A stretch of 64,000 nucleotides of DNA from Paenarthrobacter ureafaciens. Its GTDB lineage: Bacteria; Actinomycetota; Actinomycetes; Actinomycetales; Micrococcaceae. The notes under the pieces are model-generated. The model ran no database searches and was not told the DNA's origin. It worked only from the letters and a program-made list of their open reading frames with translations. This document shows positions 16,449-26,097 of this stretch, one piece after another. The position numbers and the translations under genes are program-made. Location: positions 1,550,001 through 1,614,000 of the forward strand of contig NZ_SBHM01000007.1 of the NCBI RefSeq assembly GCF_004028095.1. The letters are read 5' to 3'. Each line of letters begins with the position of its first letter. Within the stretch, counting starts at the first letter, position 1.

Positions 16449-16480
16449 GAAGTCCGCTCCGACCCAGCGGAGAGGACTTC
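16449..16480 (+). promoter_or_regulatory. Candidate structured leader hairpin 2
   Basis: GAAGTCC (16449-16455) pairs with GGACTTC (16474-16480), and inside it CTCCG (16457-16461) pairs with CGGAG (16468-16472), with one mismatch between the stems. This 12-bp stem ends 27 nt before the ATG at 16508 of the surface-protein gene. It could act as an attenuator or affect ribosome access. No T-run follows. Confidence 0.45.
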
Positions 16481-16507
16481 TCATGGCCGGGAGAAGTAAG
16501 CGAGCCC

Positions 16508-19500
16508 ATGAGACATTCCTTACCCATGAAGCTGCTGGCAAGTGTGCTCGCCACAGCTGTCTTTTCGATGGGGCTGGGTGGTGCATTAGCGTCATCAGCC
16601 TTGGCAACAACCCCAGGGGCGCCGGGTGTCGCACAATCCGGCACCGTTGTCTTCAACGAGGACTTCGAAAATGGGACGGATGACACCGCGCTTGGAGCCC
16701 AGTCCTATTCCGCCTCCGGATCAACCGCCTACACCGGGGCCTCAGGACAGATGTACACGGGGTCGCCTCAATGGATCAACGGGATTCGATGCAACGGCGT
16801 CATCCTGAGCCAGGACAACACCACCACACCCGCCTGGGCCGTCTCCGGAAGCGCCGGTACAGCCTCGAACAACCGTTGTGCCGATTCCAGCGGTGTTCGC
16901 AGCTACCAGTTCCTGCGCATGCTGGCGCTGGCCATGGGCCAGGAATTCACGCCCAACTCGCCCGCCACGAACCATGTAAACAGCTCGTACACCGAGTGCC
17001 GGTCCACCAGCACATCGAGTGGCACGTGCGATACCCTCCCCACGGGGCCCACCGACGGTCTCATGTTCAAAACAGCGGCGCCTATCGCAGTGGCTCCCGG
17101 TCACTACTACACGTTCGGTGTGGATACGGCGTACATGAACTGTGGCTTGCCGGCGGGGGACCCCTCCTATCAATTCGCACGGAGCGACGAACTCGGAAAC
17201 GTGACACTAATCGGCGCTCCCCTCAACGGCTGCCAATCGACAACGGATCCCAATGTCACCTCATCCGAGCAAGAAGTAACCAGCAACGTCGGCGGCGTCT
17301 TCGGCACTGTGACCAAGTCGGTCCGCATCAATTCCATGACCTCCGACGTTGCCTTCCAGGCAACCACCGAGTCGCTGGGCCTGGAGATGTGGAACACGAA
17401 TGGAACCACCGACGGCAACGACGGTGCCTTTGACAACGTGCGCTTGGTTGATGTCACGCCGCAGTTGGACAAGTCCTTTACCCCGGGCCTTATCGGTCCG
17501 GGCGGGACGTCCACCCTCACCCTGACAGTCACCAACACCGATGAACTCAATGCCAAGAGCGACTGGACCATCACGGACACTCTCCCTGCCGGCGTCGTCG
17601 TGGCCGATGTGCCGAACCTCGGCGGAACCTGCGTCCAGGCGCCGGGAACCGACCCGTTCCTGACGACGGCCAATCCCGGCGGCAACGTCATAACGGTGAC
17701 CGGCGGAGATCTGGCCTCCCGAATGGTGTCCTGCACTATCACCGTGGATGTCACCGCCGCGGCCGAAGGCACGTACGTCAACGGTCCTGCCAACATCGCG
17801 ACCAACCTGAACCCGCCGGCGGACGCCAGTCTGGTGGTCCGCGCTCCCCGCCTGGCACTGAGCAAAGCACTGGGCGCTGAACGAACGGCAGCCGCAGACC
17901 AGTTCACGGTTGAAATCCGTGAGGGCTCCGCCACGGGAACGGTGGTCAATAACACAGCTAACTCAACCACCACCGGCTCGGGCGCTGCCGTCTCGGCTGG
18001 TACCGGGGTTACGGGTCAGTATGTGGCCAACGCCGGTAGTACGTACTATCTCACCGAGTCGGGCCCCAACCTGTCGGGATACGCCAAGGCCATTAGTTGC
18101 ACGGATGCCAACGGTTTGCAGACAGGCCTGCCTCGCCGGGCAGCTTTCGGTGGTTCGTTGGAGTTGGTTCCGGTGGCCGGGGCGGATATCAGTTGCGTGC
18201 TGACCAACACAGCCGTTCAGGCCCCTCAGTTGACGTTTACCAAGATGGCCAACCCGTCCGGGATACAGTCCCCGTCGCAGGTTGGTGACGTGATTAGCTA
18301 CACGTTCACGGCCGCGAACAACGGTAACGTCGCGCTATCGGGCGTAGTCATTGACGACCCCCTGGCCGGCCTTTCGCCGTTGGTTTACGCCTGGCCCGGA
18401 ACTCCTGGAACGCTGCTTCCGGGCGAGACTGTCACAGCGACGGCAACGTATGCGATCACACAGGCCGACGTCGACGCCGGTCACGTTGCCAACTCAGCGG
18501 TAGCTACTGGTAATCCTCCTACCGGGCCTCCGTTAACGACGCCGCCGTCGGGTACGGATACTCCGTTGACCAAGGCTCCGGCGTTGCAGTTCAGCAAGAT
18601 GGCGGATACTTCGGCGATCCGCAAACCGGCCGTTGTTGGTGACGTCATCACGTACACGTTCACCGCAAGGAACACGGGCAACGTGAAGCTGACCAACGTG
18701 TCGATCGACGATCCCCTGGCAGGCCTTTCACCGTTGGTTTTCAGCTGGCCGGGAACTCCCGGTGAGCTGTTGCCGGGCGAGTCGGTCACGGCGAAGGCCA
18801 CGTACGCGATCACTCAGGCCGATATCAGCGCCGGTCACGTGGTCAACTCGGCGACGGTCACAGGCGCTCCGCCCACAGGTCCTGCTGTGACGCCGCCTCC
18901 GGGAACGACGGACACTCCGCTGACTCCGGCCCCGGGGCTGCAGCTTACGAAGACGGCTGATTCGAGCAGCGTTCAGGATCCGGCCAAGGTCGGTGACGTC
19001 ATCACGTACTCGTTTGCGGCGAAGAACACCGGAAACGTGAAGCTGACGGATGTGACGATCGATGATCCGCTGGCTGGGCTGTCCCCGCTGGTTTTCAGCT
19101 GGCCGGGCAACCCGGGGGAGTTGTTCCCGGGCGAGTCGGTCACGGCGAAGGCCACGTACGCGATCACCCAAGCGGACATCGACGCTGGCCACGTGGTCAA
19201 CTCGGCCACGATCACTGGTGCTCCGCCCGCAGGTCCCGCTGTGACGCCTCCTCCGGGAGTAACGGATACCCCGTTGACCTCTGCCCCGGCGATGGAATTC
19301 AGCAAGACAGCCACGGCCGCGGCATCTGATGGACCGTCCCGCGTGGGCGATCACATCGTCTACCGGTTCACGGCCAAGAACAACGGCAACGTGAAGCTGA
19401 ACAAAGTGTCGATTGATGACCAAATGGAAGGATTGTCGGCTCTGACCTACGTCTGGCCGGGCACCCCGGGGGAGTTGCTCCCGGGCGAGTCGGTCACGGC

Positions 19501-20140
19501 AGAGGCAACGTACACGGTCACGCAGGGGGATATCGACGCCGGTCACGTCGCCAACCTGGCGACCACCACGGGAACGCCACCTACGGGTCCCGTAGTTGCA
19601 CCGCCAGCTGCCGGCACCGACACTCCGTTGTCTCCAGACGCGGGTTTTGCGTTCTTCAAGACCGCTGACGGTTCCGCCATCGGAGATCCCGCGAAGGTCG
19701 GTGACATTATCACCTTCAACTTCACGGCGAAGAACACCGGCAACGTTGTCCTGACGGACGTCGCCATCCGGGACGCGATGCCCGGTTTGTCCGCGCTGGA
19801 TCACCGCTGGCCTGGAACTCCCGGCGTGCTGAACCCGGGTGAGACGGTCACTGCCAAGGCGACTTATGCGATCACCCAGGCGGACATTAATGCCGGCCAA
19901 GTGTTCAATACGGCCACGGCGTCGGCAGGTTCGACAACGGGAAGTCTGGTGTCAACGCCGCCGGCAAACGTTGTGATCAACTTCCCGACGACGGAGGCGA
20001 CGGGTCCGGACCGGGCTGAAGAACCGCTGGCCTTCACAGGTGTTGTCCTCACCGTGCTACCCATCAGTGTTCTGATAGTTGGCGCTGGCTTGGTCCTGTT
20101 CCTTGTGGGACGCCGTAAGAAGCAGGCAGCACGTCCATGA
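16508..20140 (+). CDS. DUF11-repeat surface protein with LAFTG sorting signal
   Basis: 1210 residues. A signal peptide ends near ASSALA (about residue 34). The N-terminal globular region (about 40-310) holds several Cys, followed by a DUF11 unit from about 317 (PQLDKSFTPGLIGPGGTSTL) and a SpaA/prealbumin-like unit from about 447. Five tandem units of 118-119 residues start near 570, 689, 807, 925 and 1044; each has a VGD.I.Y.FTAKN.GNV core and a WPGTPG...PGE(S/T)VTA turn. The C-terminus has LAFTG, a hydrophobic helix and RRKK, the form recognised by class E sortases. It is probably cell-wall-linked, perhaps an adhesin. The preceding membrane-tethered sigma factor ends in a related domain. Start ATG 16508; ATG 16526 is an alternative. 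Confidence 0.85.
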   Translation: MRHSLPMKLLASVLATAVFSMGLGGALASSALATTPGAPGVAQSGTVVFNEDFENGTDDTALGAQSYSASGSTAYTGASGQMYTGSPQWINGIRCNGVILSQDNTTTPAWAVSGSAGTASNNRCADSSGVRSYQFLRMLALAMGQEFTPNSPATNHVNSSYTECRSTSTSSGTCDTLPTGPTDGLMFKTAAPIAVAPGHYYTFGVDTAYMNCGLPAGDPSYQFARSDELGNVTLIGAPLNGCQSTTDPNVTSSEQEVTSNVGGVFGTVTKSVRINSMTSDVAFQATTESLGLEMWNTNGTTDGNDGAFDNVRLVDVTPQLDKSFTPGLIGPGGTSTLTLTVTNTDELNAKSDWTITDTLPAGVVVADVPNLGGTCVQAPGTDPFLTTANPGGNVITVTGGDLASRMVSCTITVDVTAAAEGTYVNGPANIATNLNPPADASLVVRAPRLALSKALGAERTAAADQFTVEIREGSATGTVVNNTANSTTTGSGAAVSAGTGVTGQYVANAGSTYYLTESGPNLSGYAKAISCTDANGLQTGLPRRAAFGGSLELVPVAGADISCVLTNTAVQAPQLTFTKMANPSGIQSPSQVGDVISYTFTAANNGNVALSGVVIDDPLAGLSPLVYAWPGTPGTLLPGETVTATATYAITQADVDAGHVANSAVATGNPPTGPPLTTPPSGTDTPLTKAPALQFSKMADTSAIRKPAVVGDVITYTFTARNTGNVKLTNVSIDDPLAGLSPLVFSWPGTPGELLPGESVTAKATYAITQADISAGHVVNSATVTGAPPTGPAVTPPPGTTDTPLTPAPGLQLTKTADSSSVQDPAKVGDVITYSFAAKNTGNVKLTDVTIDDPLAGLSPLVFSWPGNPGELFPGESVTAKATYAITQADIDAGHVVNSATITGAPPAGPAVTPPPGVTDTPLTSAPAMEFSKTATAAASDGPSRVGDHIVYRFTAKNNGNVKLNKVSIDDQMEGLSALTYVWPGTPGELLPGESVTAEATYTVTQGDIDAGHVANLATTTGTPPTGPVVAPPAAGTDTPLSPDAGFAFFKTADGSAIGDPAKVGDIITFNFTAKNTGNVVLTDVAIRDAMPGLSALDHRWPGTPGVLNPGETVTAKATYAITQADINAGQVFNTATASAGSTTGSLVSTPPANVVINFPTTEATGPDRAEEPLAFTGVVLTVLPISVLIVGAGLVLFLVGRRKKQAARP
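18217..19980 (+). repeat. Five tandem coding repeats of about 354-357 bp
   Basis: Within the surface-protein gene, five copies of a DUF11-type unit begin near 18217, 18576, 18930, 19284 and 19641. Copies 2 and 3 are nearly identical over long stretches in protein and DNA (for example GESVTAKATYAITQAD in both). This points to recent duplication or gene conversion; copies 1, 4 and 5 are more diverged. Confidence 0.8.
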
Positions 20141-20556
20141 AGAAGTCAGTCGCGTGCATGACAGCGCTACTCATGTCGGCAGTGCTTGCCGGCTGTTCGT
20201 CGTCTGGAAGCGGCGGCCAGTCGCCGTCGAACACTACAACGCAAGCGGCTACTACTGGTGAGGCAAAGCCGGCGAACCCGGGCACCGGGATCATCGAAGC
20301 CGCCAAGATGACCTCCTGTGATACCGCCACCGGCAAAGTGACAGCCAAGGGGATCGTGACTCCGCCGGACGGCATCAAGGGCACCGTCAAGGTCTCGGTG
20401 AGTTGGGTGGACCCGGCAACCTCGGTAGTACTGGCACGCGGCGAGCGATCGTTCACGGGTGCTCAGCCGGGGAAGGCTTTGGATTGGTCGGTTGAAGCTG
20501 AAATCGCCAAGCCAGGGACAGAGGCCAAGTGCGTCCTCGGAGCCAGCGTGCTGTAG
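20137..20556 (+). CDS. Small lipoprotein translated with the surface protein
   Basis: 139 residues. The N-terminus MKKSVACMTALLMSAVLAGC ends in a lipobox (LAGC), followed by a Ser/Gly/Thr-rich linker, so the mature protein should be lipid-anchored outside the cell. The remaining about 85 residues form a beta-rich domain with two Cys (KMTSCDTATGKV and EAKCVLGAS) that may form a disulfide. ATG overlaps the stop of the surface-protein gene (ATGA), so the two are made together. Family not recognised; a partner or assembly factor for the surface protein is inferred from coupling only. Confidence 0.75.
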   Translation: MKKSVACMTALLMSAVLAGCSSSGSGGQSPSNTTTQAATTGEAKPANPGTGIIEAAKMTSCDTATGKVTAKGIVTPPDGIKGTVKVSVSWVDPATSVVLARGERSFTGAQPGKALDWSVEAEIAKPGTEAKCVLGASVL

Positions 20557-20605
20557 CGCGCTGCTCAAAAGCGCGGGCTCTTGCAGTGGGGCCTGTGCGG
20601 CGCTG

Positions 20606-20643
20606 GAAGCGGCTGTCCGGATCACCCTCCGGGCGGCCGCTTC
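20606..20643 (+). terminator. Rho-independent terminator after surface operon
   Basis: GAAGCGGC (20606-20613) pairs with GCCGCTTC (20636-20643), and CCGGA with TCCGG inside it around a TCACCC loop; TCTTTG follows. It ends the surface-protein/lipoprotein transcript 50 bp after the lipoprotein stop. Confidence 0.75.
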
Positions 20644-20683
20644 TCTTTGACTTCGGAAGCAATTAGGTCACAAGAGTTTGACG

Positions 20684-20716
20684 TTAAGGTAAACCTAAGT
20701 AAGGTGTGCCTATGCT
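20684..20716. promoter_or_regulatory. DtxR/IdeR-type iron box(es) upstream of siderophore operon
   Basis: TTAAGGTAAACCTAAG followed by TAAGGTGTGCCTATGCTAA resembles two overlapping actinobacterial iron-repressor boxes (consensus TTAGGTTAGCCTAACCTAA). They lie 27-60 bp before the desA start. This fits repression of siderophore synthesis under iron-replete conditions. Confidence 0.7.
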
Positions 20717-20742
20717 AACTAGTGCAACGGAAGGAAGCTGAC

Positions 20743-22305
20743 GTGACGTCACCAACTGTCGAGGAGCGGATAGCTCAGGAGCAGGATTTCGGCTCCAAAG
20801 TGGAGCTGGCTCTCGCTGCCACCAGCCAGCTGTTCAACGCGCGAAATTCGCCCAATTATGTGGCGCAGGTTCTGCAGGGCGTCAACGCTGTTTCCACAAA
20901 AGTGCAGCGAACCGCCCGGCCGTTCACCGGCGTCGCACCTTCAGCGCTGAAGGCGAAAGTGGAAGCCGTGGACCTGGACCGTCCCCTGCCGGATACGGCT
21001 GCAGCCCTCGACGAACTCGACGATCTTTACCTCAAGGACGCCATCTACTTCCACGACGCCCGTTACGCGGCGCACCTGAATTGCCCTGTGGTCATTCCGG
21101 CACTTGTGGGCGAAGCAGTCCTTTCTGCCGTGAACTCGTCCATGGACACCTGGGACCAAAGTGCCGGGGCCACCATGATCGAACGCCGCCTCATCGATTG
21201 GACTGCTGAGCGGATTGGTTTCTCCGCAGAGGCCGACGGCGTGTTTACCTCCGGTGGAAGCCAGTCCAATTTCCAGGCGCTGTTGATCGCGCGCAACCAG
21301 GCGGTGGCCAAACTCCGTGCGACCAGCCCCGAAGTGCGCCTGCCGCACCTGCTGGATCGCCTCCGCATTTTCACCTCCGCAGACAGTCACTTCAGCATCC
21401 AGAAGTCGGCCTCCATGCTCGGCCTCGGATTCGACGCGGTGATCGCGGTTCCCACCTCCGAAGACCACCGCATGGATCCCGCTGCGCTGGCGGCAGCCCT
21501 GGCGGAAGCGCACGATGCCGGGCTGGTGCCCATGGCGGTTGTGGCCACTGCGGGGACCACCGACTTCGGTTCGGTGGATCCGCTTGCCGAGGTGTCGGCG
21601 CTCGTCCGGGCCTACGATTCGTGGCTCCACGTCGACGCTGCCTACGGCGGAGGATTGCTCGTCTCGCGCAGGTACCGGCATCTTCTTGACGGCATCCACG
21701 TGGCCGACTCGGTGACCGTCGATTTCCATAAAACGTTCTTCCAGCCGGTCAGTTCCAGCGCGGTGCTGGTCCGGCGCGGTGCCATGCTCGGCCATGTCAC
21801 CTACTACGCCGACTACCTGAATCCGGAAAGTGCGGCCAAAGCCGACATTCCCAACCAGGTGGACAAGAGCATCCAGACCACCCGCCGCTTCGATGCGTTG
21901 AAGCTTTGGCTGACACTCCGGATCATGGGGGCGGACGCTATCGGCGTGCTGTTCGACGAGGCGATCGAGCTCGCTGGCCGCGTGGGCACACTGCTGGCTG
22001 AGGATGCAGAATTCGAACTGGCTGCCGCACCGCAGCTCAGCACCCTGGTGTTCCGCTACCGCCCGTTCGTGGATGGAGTCGCCCTGAACGACGATGCCGC
22101 GGACCTTCTCAACCCGGCAATCCGCGCAGCAATCTTCGCTTCGGGTGAAGCCGTAGTGGCCGGCACCAAGGTGGCAGGGCATCACTACCTCAAATTCACC
22201 CTGCTCAATGCTGAAGCATCCCTGGGGGATATCCAGGAAATCATTGAACTCATCCGCCGGACGGGCGCCGGCCTGCTCTCGAACACTACGGAGGCCGCTG
22301 CATGA
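20743..22305 (+). CDS. desA: PLP-dependent lysine/diamine decarboxylase of siderophore pathway
   Basis: 520 residues, group II PLP decarboxylase. The segment [20 protein letters not shown] and the cofactor Asp region [10 protein letters not shown] lead to the PLP lysine in [20 protein letters not shown]. In desferrioxamine pathways DesA makes cadaverine from lysine; related enzymes act on ornithine or diaminobutyrate. GTG 20743 is preceded by GGAAGGAAG at six bases; a GTG at 20722 would leave no ribosome site. First gene of a four-gene operon with stop-start overlaps throughout, behind an iron box. Substrate identity is inferred from the operon. Confidence 0.9.
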   Translation: MTSPTVEERIAQEQDFGSKVELALAATSQLFNARNSPNYVAQVLQGVNAVSTKVQRTARPFTGVAPSALKAKVEAVDLDRPLPDTAAALDELDDLYLKDAIYFHDARYAAHLNCPVVIPALVGEAVLSAVNSSMDTWDQSAGATMIERRLIDWTAERIGFSAEADGVFTSGGSQSNFQALLIARNQAVAKLRATSPEVRLPHLLDRLRIFTSADSHFSIQKSASMLGLGFDAVIAVPTSEDHRMDPAALAAALAEAHDAGLVPMAVVATAGTTDFGSVDPLAEVSALVRAYDSWLHVDAAYGGGLLVSRRYRHLLDGIHVADSVTVDFHKTFFQPVSSSAVLVRRGAMLGHVTYYADYLNPESAAKADIPNQVDKSIQTTRRFDALKLWLTLRIMGADAIGVLFDEAIELAGRVGTLLAEDAEFELAAAPQLSTLVFRYRPFVDGVALNDDAADLLNPAIRAAIFASGEAVVAGTKVAGHHYLKFTLLNAEASLGDIQEIIELIRRTGAGLLSNTTEAAA

Positions 22306-23636
22306 GCACCCCGGACAAAGGCAGGATCTACGACGTCGCGGGAATCGGCGTCGGGCCCTTCAACCTGGGTCTGGCCGCGCTGAGTGAACCGGTGGAGGAG
22401 CTGGACTGCGTGTTCCTTGAGCGTCGGGACTCGTTCGACTGGCATCCAGGCATGATGCTCGAGCCTGCACACCTGCAGGTCCCCTTCATGGCCGACCTCG
22501 TAACCTTGGCCGATCCGACGTCGCCGTATTCGTTCCTGAACTTCCTGAAACAGACAGGGCGCCTGTACCGCTTCTATATCAGGGAGAACTTCTACCCGCT
22601 CCGCGCCGAGTACAACCAGTACTGCCAGTGGGTAGCCGGCCAGCTCGATTCCGTCCGTTTTGGCACGGATGTGCTGGATGTGGCCTACGACGACGGCGTG
22701 TACCGGCTTTCGGTGCAGGGCCCGGATGGCGCTGAGGTGCTTCGCTCCCGACGGCTGGTCCTCGGCACGGGTACCTCGCCGTACATTCCAGCGTCCTGTG
22801 CAGGGGTAGTCGACGGCGGGGGACTCGTCCTCCACAACGCTGAGTACCTGTCGAGGAAGAGTGAGGTGCAATCCAAACGGAGCATTACGATCGTGGGCAG
22901 CGGACAGAGCGCGGCCGAGATCTACTACGAACTGCTCCAGGAAATCGACGTCCACGGCTATCAACTCAACTGGGTCACGCGGTCCGGGCGCTTCTTCCCC
23001 TTGGAGTACACCAAGCTAACGCTCGAAATGACGTCCCCGGAGTACGTGGACTACTTCCACTCCCTGCCGTCCGAGCAGCGTGACTCATTGATCAGGAACC
23101 AGAAAAACCTCTACAAAGGCATCAACTCGGACCTGATCGACGATATCTATGACCTCCTGTACACCAAGAGCCTTTCCGGGATGGTGGACACCCGGCTGCA
23201 TACGCATTCTGCACTGAACGCTGCCGAATGGGATGCGGGCAGGAGGACCCATACACTCCAGCTCCGCCACGAGGAACACGGACGCGACTACCAGCTGGAG
23301 TCCGAAGCCGTGGTGCTGGCCACCGGTTATGCCTACAGGGAACCGGCATTCCTGGCCGGCATCAAAGACCGCCTCCGCCGTGACCACAAAGGGCGGCTCG
23401 ACGTCGACCGTAACTACGGGACCGGCGTCGAACCCGGCGAAATCTTTGTACAGAATGCGGAACTCCACACCCACGGCTTCGTTACCCCGGACCTCGGCAT
23501 GGCCGCGTACCGCAATTCCTGCATCCTGCGTGAAATCACGGGCCGGGAGATCTACCCGATCGAGCGCAGCATCGCTTTCCAGCAGTTTGGCGCACCTGCC
23601 GCAGTGCAGGCCGAAACCGTAGGGGCACGTGTATGA
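22302..23636 (+). CDS. desB: L-lysine/diamine N-monooxygenase (FAD, NADPH)
   Basis: 444 residues, the usual length for IucD/AlcA/DesB N-hydroxylating monooxygenases. The FAD site [14 protein letters not shown] is at residues 15-28, followed by the [20 protein letters not shown] family motif, the NADPH site [14 protein letters not shown] near residue 200, and the late ATGYAYR. It hydroxylates the amino group of cadaverine (or a similar diamine) to start the hydroxamate. ATG overlaps the desA stop by four bases and its own stop overlaps desC. Confidence 0.92.
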   Translation: MSTPDKGRIYDVAGIGVGPFNLGLAALSEPVEELDCVFLERRDSFDWHPGMMLEPAHLQVPFMADLVTLADPTSPYSFLNFLKQTGRLYRFYIRENFYPLRAEYNQYCQWVAGQLDSVRFGTDVLDVAYDDGVYRLSVQGPDGAEVLRSRRLVLGTGTSPYIPASCAGVVDGGGLVLHNAEYLSRKSEVQSKRSITIVGSGQSAAEIYYELLQEIDVHGYQLNWVTRSGRFFPLEYTKLTLEMTSPEYVDYFHSLPSEQRDSLIRNQKNLYKGINSDLIDDIYDLLYTKSLSGMVDTRLHTHSALNAAEWDAGRRTHTLQLRHEEHGRDYQLESEAVVLATGYAYREPAFLAGIKDRLRRDHKGRLDVDRNYGTGVEPGEIFVQNAELHTHGFVTPDLGMAAYRNSCILREITGREIYPIERSIAFQQFGAPAAVQAETVGARV

Positions 23637-24223
23637 GGTTCACGTTCCGTCCCGTCGATCCGGTAGCCGATGCACCCGTCCTCCACAGCTGGGTGAGCCG
23701 GGAGTACGCGCGGTTCTGGGGCATGGCCGGATGCACGGAACAGGACGTTGTTGAGGAGTACTCAGGCATCGCCGCCTCCGGACACCACCAGGCATTCCTG
23801 GGGCTCGACGGCGGAGTGCCCGCCTTCCTCATGGAACGGTACCTTCCGGAAGCGTCCCCGTTGGCGGACGTCTACGAAGTACAGCCCGGGGACGTGGGAA
23901 TGCACCTGCTGGTATCGCCGCCGAGCGGAACCCCTCAATCCGGCTTCACCACGTCCGTCATGCAAGCCGTGATGACAGAACTCTTCGATGATCCCGGAAC
24001 CCGGCGGGTCGTCGTCGAGCCTGATGCCCGGAACCACAAGATCCATCTCCTCAACCAGAAGGTGGGCTTCCGCCCGCACGGCGTGGTGACTCTTCCCGCC
24101 GTCGACCCTGCTGAGGACCACAAGCAGGGGCTCCTTAGCTTCTGTACCCGCGAGGACTTTCTCGCCACCCTGACCCCGATTCCGGCCGTGCCCGCCGCGG
24201 CGACCAAAGGAGAAACCCAGTGA
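23633..24223 (+). CDS. desC: Hydroxamate-forming acyltransferase (GNAT, RhbD/IucB-like)
   Basis: 196 residues. The family resembles the siderophore acyltransferases IucB, RhbD, AlcB and Des[17 protein letters not shown] at the start, [10 protein letters not shown] in the middle and [20 protein letters not shown] toward the end. It acylates N-hydroxy-diamine with acetyl- or succinyl-CoA. Overlaps with desB (ATGA) and desD (GTGA) indicate coupled translation. Confidence 0.88.
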   Translation: MRFTFRPVDPVADAPVLHSWVSREYARFWGMAGCTEQDVVEEYSGIAASGHHQAFLGLDGGVPAFLMERYLPEASPLADVYEVQPGDVGMHLLVSPPSGTPQSGFTTSVMQAVMTELFDDPGTRRVVVEPDARNHKIHLLNQKVGFRPHGVVTLPAVDPAEDHKQGLLSFCTREDFLATLTPIPAVPAAATKGETQ

Positions 24224-26097
24224 CAAGCACAGCCGAGGCCGCAACAGCACAGTCGCCGGTTGCCCACCTGACGCCGGAGCGTTGGGCCGTTGCCAACAGG
24301 CACCTGGTCCGCAAAGCGCTCGCAGAGTTCTCGCATGAACGCATCCTTGTTCCCGAACTCATCCGCGAAGAGGCGGACGGAATTGGTCTCTACAAGGTGG
24401 TGAGCGACGACGGTTCAGTGGAGTACCGCTTCCGCGCCCGGGTCTTGGAACTGGAGCACTGGTCCGTGCTCCCGGACTCGATCGGCCGGCACGGGGATGG
24501 CGGGAAGCTGCCGCTGGATGCCTTGGATTTCATTGCCGAGTTCCACCAAACGCTCGGCATCGGGATGGACATGCTGCCGGTGTATCTGGAAGAGATCAGC
24601 AGCACCCTGGCCGGCCACGCGTACAAGCAGGGCAAACCCTTCGGGTCCGTTGAACTGGCCGCCGGCGTGACGGGTGGCTCGGATGTTGCGGCTGACTTCC
24701 AGGCAATCGAGCACAGCATGGCCGAGGGCCACCCCTGTTTCGTGGCCAACAACGGGCGGTTGGGTTTTGGTATTGAGGATTACCACGCTTTTGCACCCGA
24801 GACCGGGGCTACCGTCCAGCTGCAGTGGATCGCGGTCCATCGGTCCAAGGCCGTGTTCACGTCGAGTGCCGGTTTGGACTACAAGGCGCACTTTGAAGCG
24901 GAATTGGGCCCGGCTACCGTGGCTTGGTTCAACGCGGGGCTCTCCGCCTCAGGGCTGGATCCCGAGGACTACTTCTTCATGCCGGTACACCCCTGGCAAT
25001 GGGACAACAAACTCACTGTGACTTTTGCTGCGGAAATCGCACAGCAACACATCGTGCACCTTGGCCATGGCGAGGATTCTTACCAGGCCCAACAGTCCAT
25101 CCGGACGTTCTTCAACGCCACCTCGCCCGGGAAGGCCTACGTGAAGACCGCGATGTCCGTGCTGAACATGGGCTTCATGCGAGGGTTGTCGCCGCAGTAC
25201 ATGAAGGCCACGCCGGCCATCAACGACTGGCTGCAGGAACTGATCACCAAAGACCAGGAGCTCCAGGACCGGGGCTTGGCCATGATCAAGGAAAGTGCGG
25301 CGATCGGCTACCGCAACGACTATTTCGAGGCTGCGTCGGCCAAGGATTCGCCGTACCGGAAGATGCTCTCTGCCCTGTGGAGGGAAAGTCCCCTGCCATT
25401 GCTTAAGGATGGCCAGCAGTTGGCAACCATGGCATCCCTGCTGCACGTCGATGCTTCCGGCGCCTCGATGGTTTCGTCGCTGATTGCGCGCTCCGGGCTG
25501 GAGCCCACGCAATGGTTGCGCCGCTATTTCGACGCGTACCTTGTGCCATTGGTGCACTGCCTCTACAACTACGAGCTCGCATTCATGCCGCACGGCGAGA
25601 ACGTGATCCTGATCCTTGAGGACGGCGTACCGGTGCGGGCGATCATGAAGGACATTGCCGAGGAAATCGTGGTGATGGGGGACAGGCTGGAACTGCCCGG
25701 GGAAGTTTCCCGCATCAAGGCAGAGATCCCGGCCGAACAGATGGTGTTGGCAATCTTTACGGACGTCTTCGACTGCATCTTCCGCTTCCTTTCCGCGATC
25801 CTCGTTGAGGACGGAACGATGCGCGAAGACGAGTTCTGGGGGACTGCTGCATCGGTGCTGCGGGAATACCAGGCCCGCCACCCCGAACTCGCCGATCAGT
25901 TCGACAGGCACGACCTCTTCGCCCCGGACTTCGAGTTGTCCTGCCTCAACAGGCTGCAGTTGCGGAACAACCAGCACATGCTGGATATCTCCGATCCCTC
26001 CGGGGGCCTCCAAATGGCGGGACGTTTGGCCAATCCTCTGGCAAAGTTCGCCTGTACCTCGTTTCGTCCCCTCGCCCTGAGCCGAGTTGACACTTAA
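24220..26097 (+). CDS. desD: NRPS-independent siderophore synthetase (IucA/IucC family)
   Basis: 625 residues from GTG 24220. IucA/IucC motifs include GHPCFVANNGRLGFGIEDYH, MPVHPWQWDN, the nucleotide-binding segment KTAMSVLNMGFMRGLSPQYM and LYNYELAFMPHGENVIL. The enzyme uses ATP to join and often macrocyclise hydroxamate units, so the operon as a whole predicts a desferrioxamine-type or other dihydroxamate siderophore. Its stop codon lies inside the left arm of a perfect hairpin. No siderophore export or uptake gene is linked here. Confidence 0.93.
   Translation: MTSTAEAATAQSPVAHLTPERWAVANRHLVRKALAEFSHERILVPELIREEADGIGLYKVVSDDGSVEYRFRARVLELEHWSVLPDSIGRHGDGGKLPLDALDFIAEFHQTLGIGMDMLPVYLEEISSTLAGHAYKQGKPFGSVELAAGVTGGSDVAADFQAIEHSMAEGHPCFVANNGRLGFGIEDYHAFAPETGATVQLQWIAVHRSKAVFTSSAGLDYKAHFEAELGPATVAWFNAGLSASGLDPEDYFFMPVHPWQWDNKLTVTFAAEIAQQHIVHLGHGEDSYQAQQSIRTFFNATSPGKAYVKTAMSVLNMGFMRGLSPQYMKATPAINDWLQELITKDQELQDRGLAMIKESAAIGYRNDYFEAASAKDSPYRKMLSALWRESPLPLLKDGQQLATMASLLHVDASGASMVSSLIARSGLEPTQWLRRYFDAYLVPLVHCLYNYELAFMPHGENVILILEDGVPVRAIMKDIAEEIVVMGDRLELPGEVSRIKAEIPAEQMVLAIFTDVFDCIFRFLSAILVEDGTMREDEFWGTAASVLREYQARHPELADQFDRHDLFAPDFELSCLNRLQLRNNQHMLDISDPSGGLQMAGRLANPLAKFACTSFRPLALSRVDT

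Noticed and set aside
16330..16510. Cyclic di-GMP or cyclic di-AMP riboswitch in the surface-protein leader
   Set aside because: Hairpins are present but the conserved GGGCAAACC/GACGCAAAGC-type elements of c-di-GMP-I, or the c-di-AMP motif, were not found; kept only as an unnamed structured leader.
18728..19900. 390-codon antisense frame over the DUF11 repeats
   Set aside because: It repeats with the same period as the surface-protein gene and is Arg-rich; a shadow of the coding repeats.
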